A stretch of 64,000 nt of DNA from Melanocharis versteri. Lineage: Eukaryota > Chordata > Aves > Passeriformes > Melanocharitidae. Both the position numbers and the translations under genes were made by a program. Under the pieces are notes generated by a model, which ran no database searches, was not told where the DNA came from, and saw nothing but the letters and a program-made list of their open reading frames with translations. The first letter of the stretch is position 1, and each line of letters opens with the position of its first letter. The DNA lies in NCBI GenBank assembly GCA_013397845.1, contig VZTG01006664.1:1-64000 (forward strand). The letters run 5' to 3'. Below are positions 37,746-49,955 of this stretch, piece by piece.

Positions 37746-40289
37746 TGTATTGTGCAGCACAAGTAGCATAGGAAGTGACATAGGATGCTTATGGCTGTTT
37801 TGTATAAGACTTAATCTTTTCTATAATATATTGTGTATTTAAAAAAGACAAGATGTGGAAAGGAGGCAGGATTTCTTTGTGGACAGTGCCATTACAAATG
37901 ATAACAGAAACGGGAGGAGGAAAAGAATGATTTTTGTTTTCTTCCCCCCCAATTCTCCTTCCCTCCCCTGCTCTGAATCAGTCTTTCCTTGTGGTTTATT
38001 TTCAGTTTGGGCCACCTGGGGTTCAGTTCTGTTCAAAATACTCTGTTAAAGTGGATATGCTATATCATTCTTAGGTTAAATTACAGTCGTAAGAAGTGAA
38101 AGTAGTAGAGGCATTTTCTTTAGATCATTCTTTGTGTTCTTTAAAGATCTGTTGCAACAGCTCAGCTGGGATGCTCCAGGACAAATCAAATTTGACCACT
38201 GTCTAGCATCAAAAATAGTGTGATTTAGCTGAAATGCTTATTCTGAATTTGTTTCTTCTCCAAGGCAGCAGAGCAATTTAACTGGAGTATTGCATTGGAG
38301 GAACATGGCATTTCTTTATTGTTTTCATAGTACAAGGTGGGAAAATAACTTTCCTGTTCTCTAAATGTTTTAGACTTGAAAATGTGTTAATCTGCTTGTT
38401 GATCACAAAGAGATGTTTTATCTTGACAGAAATTAAGAGAAAACTTAGTTGTGAGAAACGTGATACAAATGAGTTGCATTTTGTGTGTGTACGATAATGA
38501 GGGGTGGGGTGAGGAGAAAGTTTGTCATTCAGAAAAGCAGGAATTTTCTTGTCTGCAAAAAAGAATAATAAAGCATGCAAGTTTTACTGAGGTGGAATGC
38601 TTCGGTCGTTTCACTTCATTATGAGCAGAATCAATACAAAAAAGTCACATCCTGATTTAACAGCCAGCCTTCAAAGGCAGGATACCAGGTTAAATGCCCT
38701 TTCTGTGCAGACTGAAGAAATGTACTTGAAGCAAGAATTTATTCTGAAGTATGGTGTTAACCATCTGATCAGAGGTTTATTACTTGTCCAGTCACAGTGC
38801 TAACAATATCCAAATTAGCTTGTTATTACAACTTACTCGTGATGATAATATAAATAAATATGTGCAACCTTTGTCATCTCCATTTTTGGCATTGCCCTTT
38901 ATTCCCATGCTGCTCTAGCCCCTAGGTTGCATGCGTTAATTTTCCTTGAAATGAAGAGAAGGTGGTTTTACAATGATTTGTCAGCACACCGAGCCCTTTG
39001 CTGAGGGAAATGCCATGATGGTTTCTTCCCCCATGATTTTGCATCTTTGGCTTTTTTGTGTGTGATTGCTGAAACGGCCTGCTCACTTGCTTTTCCTCCA
39101 GTGATTTGTAAGTGACGACGTATTGAAGATCTGTTATTTGTGTTATGGTTTACATACGATGGATGGTCTTAGGTACTCCCAAAACAGGTTTTACCCAGCT
39201 CCTAAACTCACATGCATACAGTGACTGTAAATCAATCTTTTGTGATCTGTTTTTGTAGTTCCGTGGTCTCCGTTGTCATTCTGTGATTGCTGGTTCAAAG
39301 CCTCTGTTGTAATCTTCTCCCTCTATTTTTGGGCTGGTACAACATCTGTTTTTCTTAGATGTTACTCAGGCTGCTAACTGATGTTCTGTGAGCACAAACT
39401 AGTCTTGTGTTTCAGTCCTTGGGTCACTAAGAGTTCACTCTAAAAAGAAGAGATCCACTAGAAGACACACATGAATAGAGACACAGAGACACAACGCTGT
39501 GGTAGCTCCTTGCTACAAATAATCTTCTAGTTATGCCAATATCCTTGCTGTGTTACAGAAACTGCAGCAAGAAATGATCATATAAAATTGTAGTGGCTAG
39601 GCAGTAAGAATTATTTTAATGTATTAGTGTGATTGTATGCTTGGAAAGTAGGATATAAAAAATGAAAAATCATGTCTTAGGATGTGCATCTGTGGAGTTT
39701 ATTGTAGGGCATGTGGATGATTTTGCTATGTCAGCCATCTTTATTATGCCTTCTGAAAAGTAAGGTCTAAGAAATAATTTAATTTTAGCAATAAATTTTA
39801 ACTCTACTTCTGGACTTCATTTCCAGGATGCTGTGATTTTTTTATTGTGACTGGTCAGAAACAAGCCTTGTAGAATGAACTCTAACGTTATCACTGCTTT
39901 GGCATGAACCAAGAATTTAAGACTGTAAAATTTACAGTTTGACTCTGAATAATAAGGTTTTCTTATCTCCTGCAGTTCTTGGCAATTACAGAATGCGTCT
40001 TTTGACAGGGAGAATACTTTTACGTGGAAATTTTCATCAGCATGAATATATTATTACCAAAAACATCCTTTACTTGCCAATAAACAACATTTTCTAGGCA
40101 AATGTTTTATTTGAAATTCCTGGTCTTATCTAGGTTTTGTGCATCTGGGCTCAGTTGAGTTGCTGTTAAAGGGGATGCAAAGGTATCCAGGACCTTCAGA
40201 GAACAATTGAGTGAGCATTTGAATAAATCAGGAAGGTAGATTTCAAAGGTCATGAACATGTACCTTTTTAAAGTGCCTGCAAACCTTTA
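37746..40289. other. AT-rich non-coding tract
   Basis: Nothing is recognised. A T-to-C run (CTTCCCCCCCAATTC) lies near 37940. Open frames are short and overlap on both strands. Confidence 0.6.
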
Positions 40290-40560
40290 TAGGCCCTTGG
40301 GCCTCTGCTAAACAGTTCCATTTCACGGCCAGGCAGATAAATGCTTTCAGTTAAATCTGAGCGTGGAAAGCTAAGCACAATTTCTGTACTGTGGAATAAT
40401 GAAGTGGTATAATTCCAATTAGATGAGAGTTCCTTATCACCAGGTTCTGAAGCCTGGATTTTAAATCAATATACTGCTGGAACTGAGAGCAGTGCAGGCT
40501 AGTGCATTTTAAATGTTTTGAGGGGCAGTTTTTGGAAGACAATATTGATACCACCTACCA
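40290..40560. promoter_or_regulatory. Candidate conserved non-coding element
   Basis: The block holds CACGGCCAGGCAGATAAATG, CCAATTAGATGAG (LIM/homeodomain-like CAATTAG) and TTTAAATCAATA. It has no repeats and a more balanced composition than its neighbours. It ends about 110 bases before the candidate terminal exon at 40670. The assignment is an inference from texture only. Confidence 0.2.
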
Positions 40561-40669
40561 AAAAAGTTTAACATAAACACAATTCTATAAAAAGAATAAA
40601 AGAGAAATCACAAGTTCTATGACATCTTAAAAAACCCCAAACTCTGCCTACTTTTCTCTTCTTCCACAG

Positions 40670-40762
40670 GTGTGGATTCTCTTTTTTGTTTTATCAATCA
40701 TGTTTTCACTATTCATACGGATCACATGCTCCCTGTGCCGATGCTGTGCACTTTGGCCCTAA
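40670..40762 (+). other. Candidate terminal coding exon: membrane segment plus Cys-rich tail
   Basis: A strong acceptor (pyrimidine tract ending CTCTTCTTCCACAG, last base 40669) opens a phase-0 reading of 30 codons that ends in TAA at 40760. The translation starts VWILFFVLSIMFSLFIRI, long enough to cross or enter a membrane, followed by TCSLCRCCALWP, a short tail with four Cys such as is often palmitoylated. An AATAAA lies at 40986, giving a plausible 3' untranslated region of about 250 bases. This would fit the last exon of a small single-pass membrane protein. Against it: T-rich DNA after a pyrimidine tract naturally encodes Phe, Leu and Val; 30 open codons are not rare; and I do not recognise the sequence or see an upstream partner exon. 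Confidence 0.2.
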
Positions 40763-40985
40763 GATTGTTCTCAGGCCAAGAGATTTAGGACTGGGATCTT
40801 AGCCCATGTGTTTACATATCTACATGAATCCCAGGTTAGTTTGAAAGAGCTACCAAAGTTTATCCATCTCATCAGGGAGTCATCTTCATCCACCCGCACA
40901 GCCGGACATTGCCACAAAAAGGGCTGTTACTGGAGAGCAAGATCCTTTCCTGGTAAGGTGTCGTGTTGAGGCTGTAGCTCTGACT

Positions 40986-40991
40986 AATAAA
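40986..40991 (+). terminator. Poly(A) signal consensus
   Basis: AATAAA at 224 bases after the stop codon of the candidate terminal exon. It is one of many AATAAA words in the window, and only its position makes it notable. Confidence 0.2.
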
Positions 40992-42589
40992 TGGAAGGTA
41001 GGAGCCACAGTTGTTCCCATTATGAGACAATAGGAAAGTTACTAGAACTTAACTTAGAGCATTCCAGTGGGAAAATATAAAAATGTGAGTGTTAGAGGCA
41101 ACTGAAAGTTTATACACTCTCTTTTCTAATGATCTTATTTCAGTCACCTTGCATGGGACAACCCAAATGACCAAAGATGTATCTGGTATTATAGTCAATG
41201 TGAACTTTAGCTCCTTTTATTTGTGTTTTTGTCAGAAGAGAACTTTAATTGTGCTCTTGACTTTGGTTTACATGTATCTGCTCTGCTTTATGGCTTTTGA
41301 TGTCTAGGGTGAGCAAGAGCACTTGTAGAGTGTCAGATGAGCAGTCACAGTCGTGTTTCAGCTCTGCAGAGCCACGATTCCAGCTGCAGATTTGGCACGC
41401 ACCATCAGAGTAATGAGCAACAAGGGCTTGTTGCTTTTGATTTCTTGCTGTAGGATACCTCACCACTGTGGGAATAATAGATTTAAAAGCCAACAGGAAA
41501 CGCTGTGATTGTCTATTCCACCCTGCATGGCAGAGGCTACGGTGTTTGAAAAATGATAAATCACATAATAAGAAAAAAAGCCCAAGGGCCACCAAACCTG
41601 GGGCTTGTCTTGGTCACTTGATGCGCTGGGTCACTGGCAGTGAGTTCATGTCCCTTACTGAATTCCTTTTGCGTTGCTCCTGATGCTTCATTATTGCTTT
41701 ATTGAGCCAATGGCTCTGTGCCATCTTCAGGTGAAGTGTAATATAATTTTATATTCTTAGTATCTGTGGGGATGAAATAAATGCTTGGTTGGTTTGTCGT
41801 TTTCAACTTTCCTGTTTTCGAGTCTCATTTTGCCTCTAATCTGATTCTGGGCTTTTTTATTCTAGCAACAAACTAATGACATAAAAGCATAGTGAGTTGG
41901 CATTGGCTGTTGGATGTCACACAAATTGCATTGGGAAAGGAAGAGTTTGGTGGCAAACAATGGTTTGTTACAAAACTCAACCCTTTGGGGTTACTAGTGC
42001 TACTTAAAGGACATTATGGGAAAAACACTTTTTCAAAGTTGTACCTCACTCAACCCCCCCTCCCCCCAACCAAACATTGAACCCCAGAAACCTCACCAAA
42101 ACCAGAAAAAATCTCCCACAAACTCTGTGCTTGAAAGAAATATTTAAAAAATATTTTCTATCATCATCTAAAAAGTGTGCCTCATCAGATTTCCTAGAGG
42201 AAATGAACTTACCAGATAAGAAGTCAAATGGTTACTGCAAAACGGCAGAGCATCACTGACATTAGAAAAGGATGGTTCTTTACTCTCTCTTCCTATGCTA
42301 TGACAGGTATTTGCCTTGGTATAAGCTGCAGAGAAGAAGATGTGTTTGTCTGGGATTTGGTTTATGTATCAGTGTGGAGGAATTATTCACTGACGTCCTT
42401 TTTCTGGTGCGAGCGTCATACCAGGTTCTCCAAAAACTTGCACTGAACTATGTTGTTGTTGGTGGTGGGGAACTGTCAGGGGCAGAGGACCCCATTTGAG
42501 TGGAGCTTGCTGTGACAGTGGGGCCTACACTTACCCTCAGTTCCATCTGTCTTAACAAGATTTTTGTCGCAGACTTGAAATGAGCCACG
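40992..42589. other. Non-coding tract with hairpin and C-rich run
   Basis: No gene is seen. It holds a 9-bp-arm hairpin (41416-41435) and a C7-T-C6 run (42054-42067). The part from about 41330 to 41600 has a less random look (TTTGGCACGCACCATCAG, GATTTAAAAGCCAAC) and may belong with the candidate regulatory blocks. A 116-codon minus-strand frame (41245-41595) is not protein-like. Confidence 0.5.
41416..41435. repeat. Perfect inverted repeat, 9-bp arms
   Basis: AGCAACAAG and CTTGTTGCT are exact reverse complements with a 2-base spacer (GG). As DNA this is a 20-bp near-palindrome that could bind a dimeric factor. Confidence 0.5.
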
Positions 42590-43120
42590 ATCACGTCTTG
42601 GAGTCAGGGACAAGTGTGTTGATTATCGGGAGCCACAGTTTGTAAATAGTGCTCAGTGTTGTCAAACAGGCAGCATTTATTAGCCAGACGTTTTCTTTTC
42701 TGAGCACACTGGAGAGGCAATCTCGTGTGCTGTCTGACAAGCCTGAGAGGGAAGCAGATGGGCAGAGCCGCGTGGGCTCGCGGTGCCGTGGAACGAGCGA
42801 AGCACCAGTGGGACAGACGGGAGAGAGTGGCACAGACAGTGAGCCTGGCTGCCTTTGGATGACAAACAATCGGAGCTGGAGCGTGGCTAGCTCCTGAATC
42901 AAACTGTTCCTATTTCATGAGCAAGAATGGCTTTTAGAGGAAATTTATGCTCTAAAGCGTAGGAATGTAAAGGAATTGAGGCATCTACAGCTGCCGCAAA
43001 AGAGTAAAAAGGCATTATGTCATTGGCATGAATTGTGAGCAAATTTTTTGAGCATTCATAGAGTAGTGAGAATTCTTTGGCTAAAAAGATCTCATTACCA
43101 AAAAGGAAACTGTGCAAAAA
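42590..43120. promoter_or_regulatory. Candidate conserved non-coding element with local CpG cluster
   Basis: The left part (about 42765-42830) carries the tightest CpG cluster seen, with GCCGCGTGGG, TCGCGGTGCCG and GAACGAGCGAAG, in otherwise CpG-poor DNA. The right part (about 42900-43110) has words such as GGCATTATGTCATTGGCAT and GCTGCCGCAAAAGAG, with no simple repeats. Retained CpGs in old bird DNA suggest either recent origin, absence of germline methylation, or constraint. No promoter motif is clear, and the 82- to 103-codon frames on both strands look like chance. Confidence 0.25.
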
Positions 43121-46100
43121 GGTGCTATGTTGGTGAGAATAATTTTTTTGACAGTAATTTAACTTATTACTTAGTTCAGTTTTAAAATAAAGTATTTTTC
43201 TGTAACATAATTTAATATGATTTCTCCCTATTCATTAACAAGATTTTCAAGTTAAAACATGTGTACCTCTTTCTTACTAATATACAAAAATAACATTTTT
43301 TTAATCTTTAAATGAGAATTATTTTACATGTCAGATTCTTAGAAGATTGGGGAAATTTGTTCCTCCTTAATTACGTCTGAAACCCAGAATAATGCAGTTA
43401 CTTAATAAACGTGTTAATTTAGCGATAAATATACTTATATGAAAAGTCATGACCTACCTTTGTTTAAAAAAAAAATTAACCATGTGGCTGAATTACTCCA
43501 AAAGTGCTCAAAAATCTAATTTAGAGATCAGTCATACTCTGAATACTAAGTAGATTGGCTTTAACACAGCAGTTGCTGATAGATAAAGATTGCAGATGTC
43601 TGAAAAATTCTATACAGAGTCTGGGAAGAGACTTGGGGTTTTTTTTGACTTTTGGAAAATGGAAAAGTGTTTTATTGTAGATGGGAGTTAAATTGACAGC
43701 TAAATTGTGAGCTGCAAAACAAGTGTCTCGTGTTTTGTATAACAGCAGAGTCTCTCGTCAGTCTGACCAGAGTTAAACGTCTTCTCCTGGCTATTGCCAT
43801 CAACTGGAATGCTAAGAATGGCAGTGCTGCATTTTTGTGGCTTTTGAGGCTCAAGATAAAGAGAAAAATGAGATGCTGGATATTACAAATGAGGCTTGGA
43901 TTAGCTTCCTGCTAATATGTTTTATTCAAGTTGTTGTTATTAGTCCTGCTAAGGTTCGGAGCCATTTATTCTGAGTCACAGAATGTTGTAATTTATTTTG
44001 ATGAATCAGTGTACACCTATACATATCTGGGGTCTGAACAATATAAAGGGGTAATGAGGCATGATGTTTACTCTGCATTTTGCAGGAATACTCATCTCTG
44101 CAAGAAATGAACTGAAACTTCTTTTAGGGGGTACCTCTTAATGCATTTCACTGAGTATGCTTTTTTGGTCTCACCTCCCAGAGGAGAAAGCTTTTTTCCT
44201 TTGGTCAATTGAGTATGGCACAAGGTAATAACAAGTCTAATGGATGCCGTAAACCATCACTTTTTAATGCATAATGTAATTGAATCAGAATATAGTGTCT
44301 AGACTGATGGAGTCCCTGGTGCTTTAACAACTGAAATTATGATTAGAAAGATCCAGATAATGCTGACTTCTCATATATTAAGCCCCTATTATACAATTTC
44401 TTTTCTACAGCACATTCACTTTTACTTTTGAATTATGCAGTGCCATCTTATACAGTCTAATATTACACTGAAATAAAATTCAGAGCTTCAAGAGAGCTTT
44501 ATCATTTCTGTGGAAATATATACAGAATAAATTTGTAGTGGTGCTGTATGACTAATATTTCCTCCAAACAGCCCTCACATCAAATTCTGCATTTAAAATT
44601 GCATTCTTTGGTAGAAAGCTTATTGGAAAGCCAGTGTTCTTCTGTTGGCCATTACTGAACAGAATGAAGAGCAGAAAGTGCCTCTGCATTGTGTGCTGAG
44701 TGTGGGTGAGAGGGGTTTCTGCAGGCTCTGGGATAGCTGGGCTCTTTTCCTTTTATCTAAAAGAAAATCTGAAGGCTTTTCTAAACACAAGTAAATGGGA
44801 GATTGTGCTCTTAAGGCTCCACAAATCATCTAATGAGTGAGCTGCACCAGAAATACGTTGTGCTTTCACTTACAGAGAAAATTTCTATATTATTAGCTGA
44901 CAAGATTCTTCATATAGATGGTAAAAATAGAAATTTCTAAATTTTTTTAGCTTTTCTTGAGGTGATTGAAATAATTAATTTTCAAAATGGCTGTAAAGAA
45001 AGCAATTATTTCTACTGCCAAAAAAATGGTGTTCGGATGAAGTCGTTATGCAGTTTTGGATAAATGCAAGGCCGTGCAGTGGTAATTGCTAATGCTGAGT
45101 GGGAGCTGCCTACAGGCTCCCTCTGCTACAATGGTCTGGCTGGGTTCATCCTGCAGCCAAGGGCTCAGCCCAGGCCTGGTGGCCAAGCTGTACACGTGAC
45201 ACAGCACAAGGTTAGCTGCGAGCTGAGCCTCAAACGCCTTGATGTACAACAGACTTGGAGTTAGGGTCACTACAAGAGGTCACATCTCAAAAGACACTAG
45301 CTAGAATAGCACAAGCTGTGTGGATAAACGTTTCTCACTTTTGTATACTTGAAATAAGTGTAAGCCAAAGGATGGAATATTAGATCTTGCAAGTGCCTAC
45401 TGAAATCTGGCCAACCATCACTTCTGTCAGTTCTAAGCCTTCAGACCGCAATTAGGCAATTAAACTCCTTTCTGTTGTCTTAGAATTGAAGCTATGCCTC
45501 CTCAGTCTTCATGTAGTTGGTGAAGCTGTAGAGTGATGAAAATGGGTATGAGCCCACACTGGCTGCCTTTCAAATCAGCAAACTGACTTTTTGCTGCAGC
45601 TTGAGACAGGTAAAAGAGGTTGGATTTACATGGTAAGAAGTACTGTACCTTGAAGGGCATCAGGCTGCAGAGTCAGTGGACAGTGTTTAACCTTTGAGAG
45701 ATGGAGCAAAACTGTGGGAGTCTTTGTGTGCTGGAGCACAAAAATTTACAGTGAATTGGCAATGAAGTCCAATGTGAAAAATCTCTTACCCCTGAGAACT
45801 TAAACTGGGCTTAAACTAGTACCACTTGGTGCTATGCATTCTTGGATAATTTGGCATAATGGGCAGAGGCTGAAAATTGCTTTTTTTTATCTTGAACCTT
45901 TGGGTCTTTAGTCTAGCATTTATTCAAGAAGCTACTTTCATCTTCTCAGTGGATATAAGACCCAAACTTCAGTGAATCTAACATCTATGTTCAAATGAAA
46001 GCCACCAACAATTGCATGAACATTTGAGATGGCTGCAAGTATACAAGTGGTAATGGAAAATGCTATGAAGTATAGCTGATGGATTAATAGTTCGTGTCCT

Positions 46101-46680
46101 AGCATTATTACTTTCCTTCATATCTGATAAGTGTCTTCTATTAGTGAAATCTGTATTTGTACACTTAAGAATGCTTTCATCAGGACTGTGGGCCAAGTAA
46201 GATTTTTCTGAAGATCCTAAAATTCCTGAGAAATTCTGTACTGATAACAAAAACAGAGAGTTTTGCTGAGTGAGGATTTGGCATAAACTGAGGCTGGCAG
46301 AAACTGTCCTTTATCTGACTGAACTGTCTAAGAATGTGGAGGTCATACTTAATTTTCAGTCTCAGATTCAGAGCTGTTTCTTTTCTAAGAGAATGATGCA
46401 AAGATTGTGGGTATATGCATGCTCTGTTTCTGTCTTTAATGCTGTTGAGATTGGTAGGCTGCATCTTTCAGAATTGAACAAAAAAGATAAGTATAAGGTA
46501 TGCTCTGGAAGTATTTGTGCTGCACCACTCTATTCGTAGGCATCTGGAAGTTTGTGATCTAAGGCTCTAATTCCAATTGTCCTAGATGTCACAGAAATAA
46601 CACAGAAATACAGTATGAAAAATAAAGCAGAACGCTCCTTTTCTTCAATAGAGCAATGTTTTGTGAATGAGAGTCTTCAT
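43121..46680. other. AT-rich non-coding tract
   Basis: No gene is seen. 43670-43930 (around AATTGACAGCTAAATTG and CTGGCTATTGCCATCAA) has the same enhancer-like look as the neighbouring blocks but is weaker. A 31-base interval at 45579-45609 between CAAATCAG and CAG/GTAAAA is open (QTDFLLQLET) but has a modest acceptor. Confidence 0.5.
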
Positions 46681-46700
46681 TTTAACTGATGTGAATGACT

Positions 46701-46717
46701 CGGGCTGCAGCAGCCCG
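46701..46717. repeat. GC-rich perfect hairpin, 7-bp arms
   Basis: CGGGCTG and CAGCCCG pair perfectly with a 3-base loop. It is followed by CGATGCC and CCAAACCAATCAGCC-like CCAAT words. It is short but unusually stable for this AT-rich setting. Confidence 0.5.
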
Positions 46718-46904
46718 ATGCCAAAACCAATCAGCCAAATAGCTTGGCAAGTGTTCTGATAAATCGCTTTTGCAGGCAGTGGTTTTGTAACTTTAAATGT
46801 GTATTAACTAAATGACAGTCTTAATTTTTCAAGTACTAGCTGGAAATAAAGGTTTTTATCTTTGTTGCATGTTCAGTGTACAAAACCATAGGACATCAGT
46901 ATGA

Positions 46905-46918
46905 TGTGTGTGTGTGTG
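46905..46918 (+). repeat. (TG)7 microsatellite
   Basis: Seven TG units. Short and probably weakly polymorphic. Confidence 0.85.
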
Positions 46919-47140
46919 CACAAAGAGACTCACAAAATCACTTCTTAGTACATTTGGGACTGTAAATCCCTCTCCATGGGCTCCAACACCAGCATCACGT
47001 AGCACAGATGTTGCTGTCTCTGTTTTCTTTTCTACAGAACTGTTATATATTACCAAATACCTTGGGAGTTTTTTTGCTATTCATGGTGTTTATCCAAAGT
47101 TGTTCCTGCTGTAAAATCTTTTTTTGTTCTTGTTTCTCAG

Positions 47141-47193
47141 AAGCTTTTTTTCCCCTTGTTAACAAAATTCCCCAAAGTCAGCTGTCACAAAGG
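47141..47193 (+). other. Splice-site-bounded 53-nt stretch, candidate exon
   Basis: An excellent acceptor (TTTTTTTGTTCTTGTTTCTCAG, last base 47140) is followed by 53 bases and a good donor (AAAGG/GTAAGT at 47194). Two of the three frames are open, one giving KLFFPLLTKFPKVSCHK. A longer frame (47008-47253) runs through both sites, is hydrophobic and Cys-rich, and derives from T-rich DNA. The splice signals are among the best pairs in the window, but there is no supporting family match. Confidence 0.15.
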
Positions 47194-49900
47194 GTAAGTT
47201 TTTTCTACAAGGAAATGCATATGCCCTTGGTGAGATTGCTTGTGGCTTTCTAGGCCTCTCAAATCTTAAATTTTTAATTAAACACAGGTGGAAAAAAGAC
47301 AAATATTCCTTCACATTCATGACAAACAATCTCATGCTTGTGTTGCAATCCATGTGCAATCCCTATTGACCCAATTAGCACTCTACAGTCCAGCATCTTT
47401 GTTTTTCCCTAATGGCTCTTACCTGAGAGGTGCTTTTACAGTGGAACATGTTAGTTAGGCTTTTCTGCAGGAGAGTTTGAGTATTAATCCTGAATGTCTG
47501 GCAGGTTCCCATCTGGGGTGGTGTGTGGGAGAAGATGGGAAGCATCTGTAAAGCTCTACTATTTCCCTCCTTTTTACTGAAAGAGAGAACAGGAGACAAG
47601 TTTTTGTAGAGCTAATCCATGGCCTCTTTTCTGGTTTGATGGGGCTGTTTTTTTTTTCTCCTTCACACGCATACTAGTACAAATCCCCAAATATCTTTTC
47701 AGGTGTTAACCCATAGCAAGGGTTATCTGTCTTTCATCCTGTGGGATGAGACATGAATGAGAATAGTGGAAGGAAAAAAACCTGTGTTTAAAATGCACGT
47801 GCTAAATTATATGGCATCATATCCATTTGGAATTGTACTAATGTATATGAATATGCACATTGCCTGTGTTGATGGCTCTGTGAAAACATTTTCAGTAACA
47901 TTTAGCTAACTGGAATTGAAGGGAGCACACAACCAGGGTATTTTATTACATTCTGCAGTGTTTCCTGCTGTGTTGATTTTTCTGGTCCCCAGAGACTTCA
48001 CAGCCATCCCTAACTTCATTCTCAAGAGAGGGATGCGTTTTTGTACGTTCTTTCCTGACTACAGTAATCCTGTGAAGTTAGTATATATTCTCAATCATGA
48101 GGGGAAAAAAGGAAGAAAAGAGTGAGGAAAAGACAGGGTGCCTGTAGGCCTGATGCCTGAAGTTGCATGGGGCATTTTTATGAATGCTGAGCTTATTTTG
48201 CTCTGAGACTCAATGGGAGCAAAGTTACACTGCAGCAAGCTGAGAAGCAAATTTCCTTAGAAGTTCTACTCAGGAACACTGGGGTTTTCTAACTGTTCAC
48301 AGCTCTGCTCAGGCAGCAAACTTATGTTTAGAAGTTAACAAAGAAGTACAGAAACATTTGTCTTTTTGACACTAATCTTAGAAGCTTAATACTAATTCTT
48401 TTAGCATATCAATTATGCTTGAAGTAGTATTAAGGAATGTTTGTAATATTCCTATTAACAGTGCTGAGATTTTGACTCATTGCTGATGAGATGCCTGATG
48501 ATAGCATTTCTTAGACAATATATTAAAAATAATAAGGAAGAAAATCTGAGAAGTGGAAAAAAAAATCAACTCTGTCGATCATTTCAAATCATAATCCATC
48601 TCAGGAGATGGTAAGTAAATAAGGTGGATTATAAATGCTATGTATTATTAAATTCCTTAGGTCATCTTAAACAGTTGACCTATATTCTTATGATCTCTTA
48701 ATTGTAATAATAAAAAAATGGTATAAGATTATATCCTTCAAGATATAATTTTATATATTGCTTTGTATTAAGCCTAAGAAACAGCTTTGAAGTTCACAGC
48801 CTTACTGACATACATGGTGTTAAGCAACTGTTTAAATATTCTGGTGGACTGTAGCTACAGATTTTAAACTCAAGATCTAGAAGTGATTCTTGTGCATGCA
48901 AAAATAGTAAATTGCAAGTGTCATTGGTTACGTGTCTTTTCTCTCCTTTATTTCAATAATGAAGTCTCTTATTCATTCAGTACACTTTCTAACAGATGAT
49001 GTTTCTGAGGATGACTAACGACAGAAATTAATATTTTGGAGTCTTTCCACAGAAAAGCCCTTTTGTTTTTGTATGTGTGAATGTATATATGCACATGGCT
49101 CAGTGTGTATTTCTCAGCTGTGCACATTAGTTAGTTGGGGTTGTAGAGGTGAGCAGATATTTGCATTTGTGCAGAGCAGATGTAAATCCTTACATCTACT
49201 GTTCCAGTTCCAGAATAACATAACTCTGAGATCAGGAAGTTTATTTTTCCATCTTGGGTTTCTCTTGACTAGTGTTCATTACATAATAGCATGGTGCTTA
49301 CTGATGACCCAAACATGACAGCTGTTAATATGAGTGTGTAGCCCAGATTAATAAATTTAGCTTCTAAATTAGGCAGCTCTCTCCAAAACTTTGGATTAAG
49401 GCGTTGGGTTGTACTGGCCAACAGCCAGATTAACACTGATTCGTCACATGTTCAGAGTTTGCATCCCTTCTACCTGAGCTGCAGTCAGACTAATTTTTTC
49501 ACAAATGCATCTTTTGCTTTGCCATTTATTTTATGAGAGACTGGGACCTGCATGTTTTTGTTTAGTGTAATCTTAGGGTTGTGAAAATCAATCCCTACTT
49601 GTATGAGAACTGGAGAAGAACTGCAAGTTTCTAGCTACAAAACAAAATTATTGAGTTATTAATGTTCAATTGCATTTATTTTTGAAGTGAATTTGTTCAG
49701 TTCCCTAGAATGTGGCGTAAGGCCTTCTTTGTAATGTAAATTTGATTGGATTGAAAGTTCTGTAGAATTTAGATGTATTTGGCAGTGTCTCAGACATCTT
49801 GAAGTGAAACCACAGAGATAACATAAAAAGCAAACTGCAATGCTTGTCTGTGTAGATTGTCTGAAAAAGACTTCCAAGGGTGTTAAAACTAGATCTACTT

Positions 49901-49955
49901 AGAACTAGAAGATTTTTAGGGTTTCTTCCAATCTAAACCCTTCTATGTTCTAATT
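49901..49955 (+). mobile_element. CR1 LINE 3'-end relic
   Basis: AGAACTAGAAGATTTTTAGG, then GTTTCTTCCAATCTAAACCC and TTCTATGTTCTAATTC, follow the conserved 3' end of avian CR1 elements (GGAACTAGATGATCTTTAAG, then GTCCCTTCCAACCCAAACC, then the TTCTATGATTC octamer). It is 5'-truncated, as most CR1 copies are, with perhaps 25 more alignable bases upstream, and is considerably diverged. No reverse-transcriptase coding remains. Confidence 0.65.

Larger units (their letters stand above)
46718..49900. other. AT-rich non-coding tract
   Basis: No gene is seen beyond one splice-bounded stretch at 47141-47193. It contains a (TG)7 microsatellite (46905-46918). A short block near 48195-48235 (GACTCAATGGGAGCAAAG) resembles an old amniote repeat but cannot be extended. 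Confidence 0.55.
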
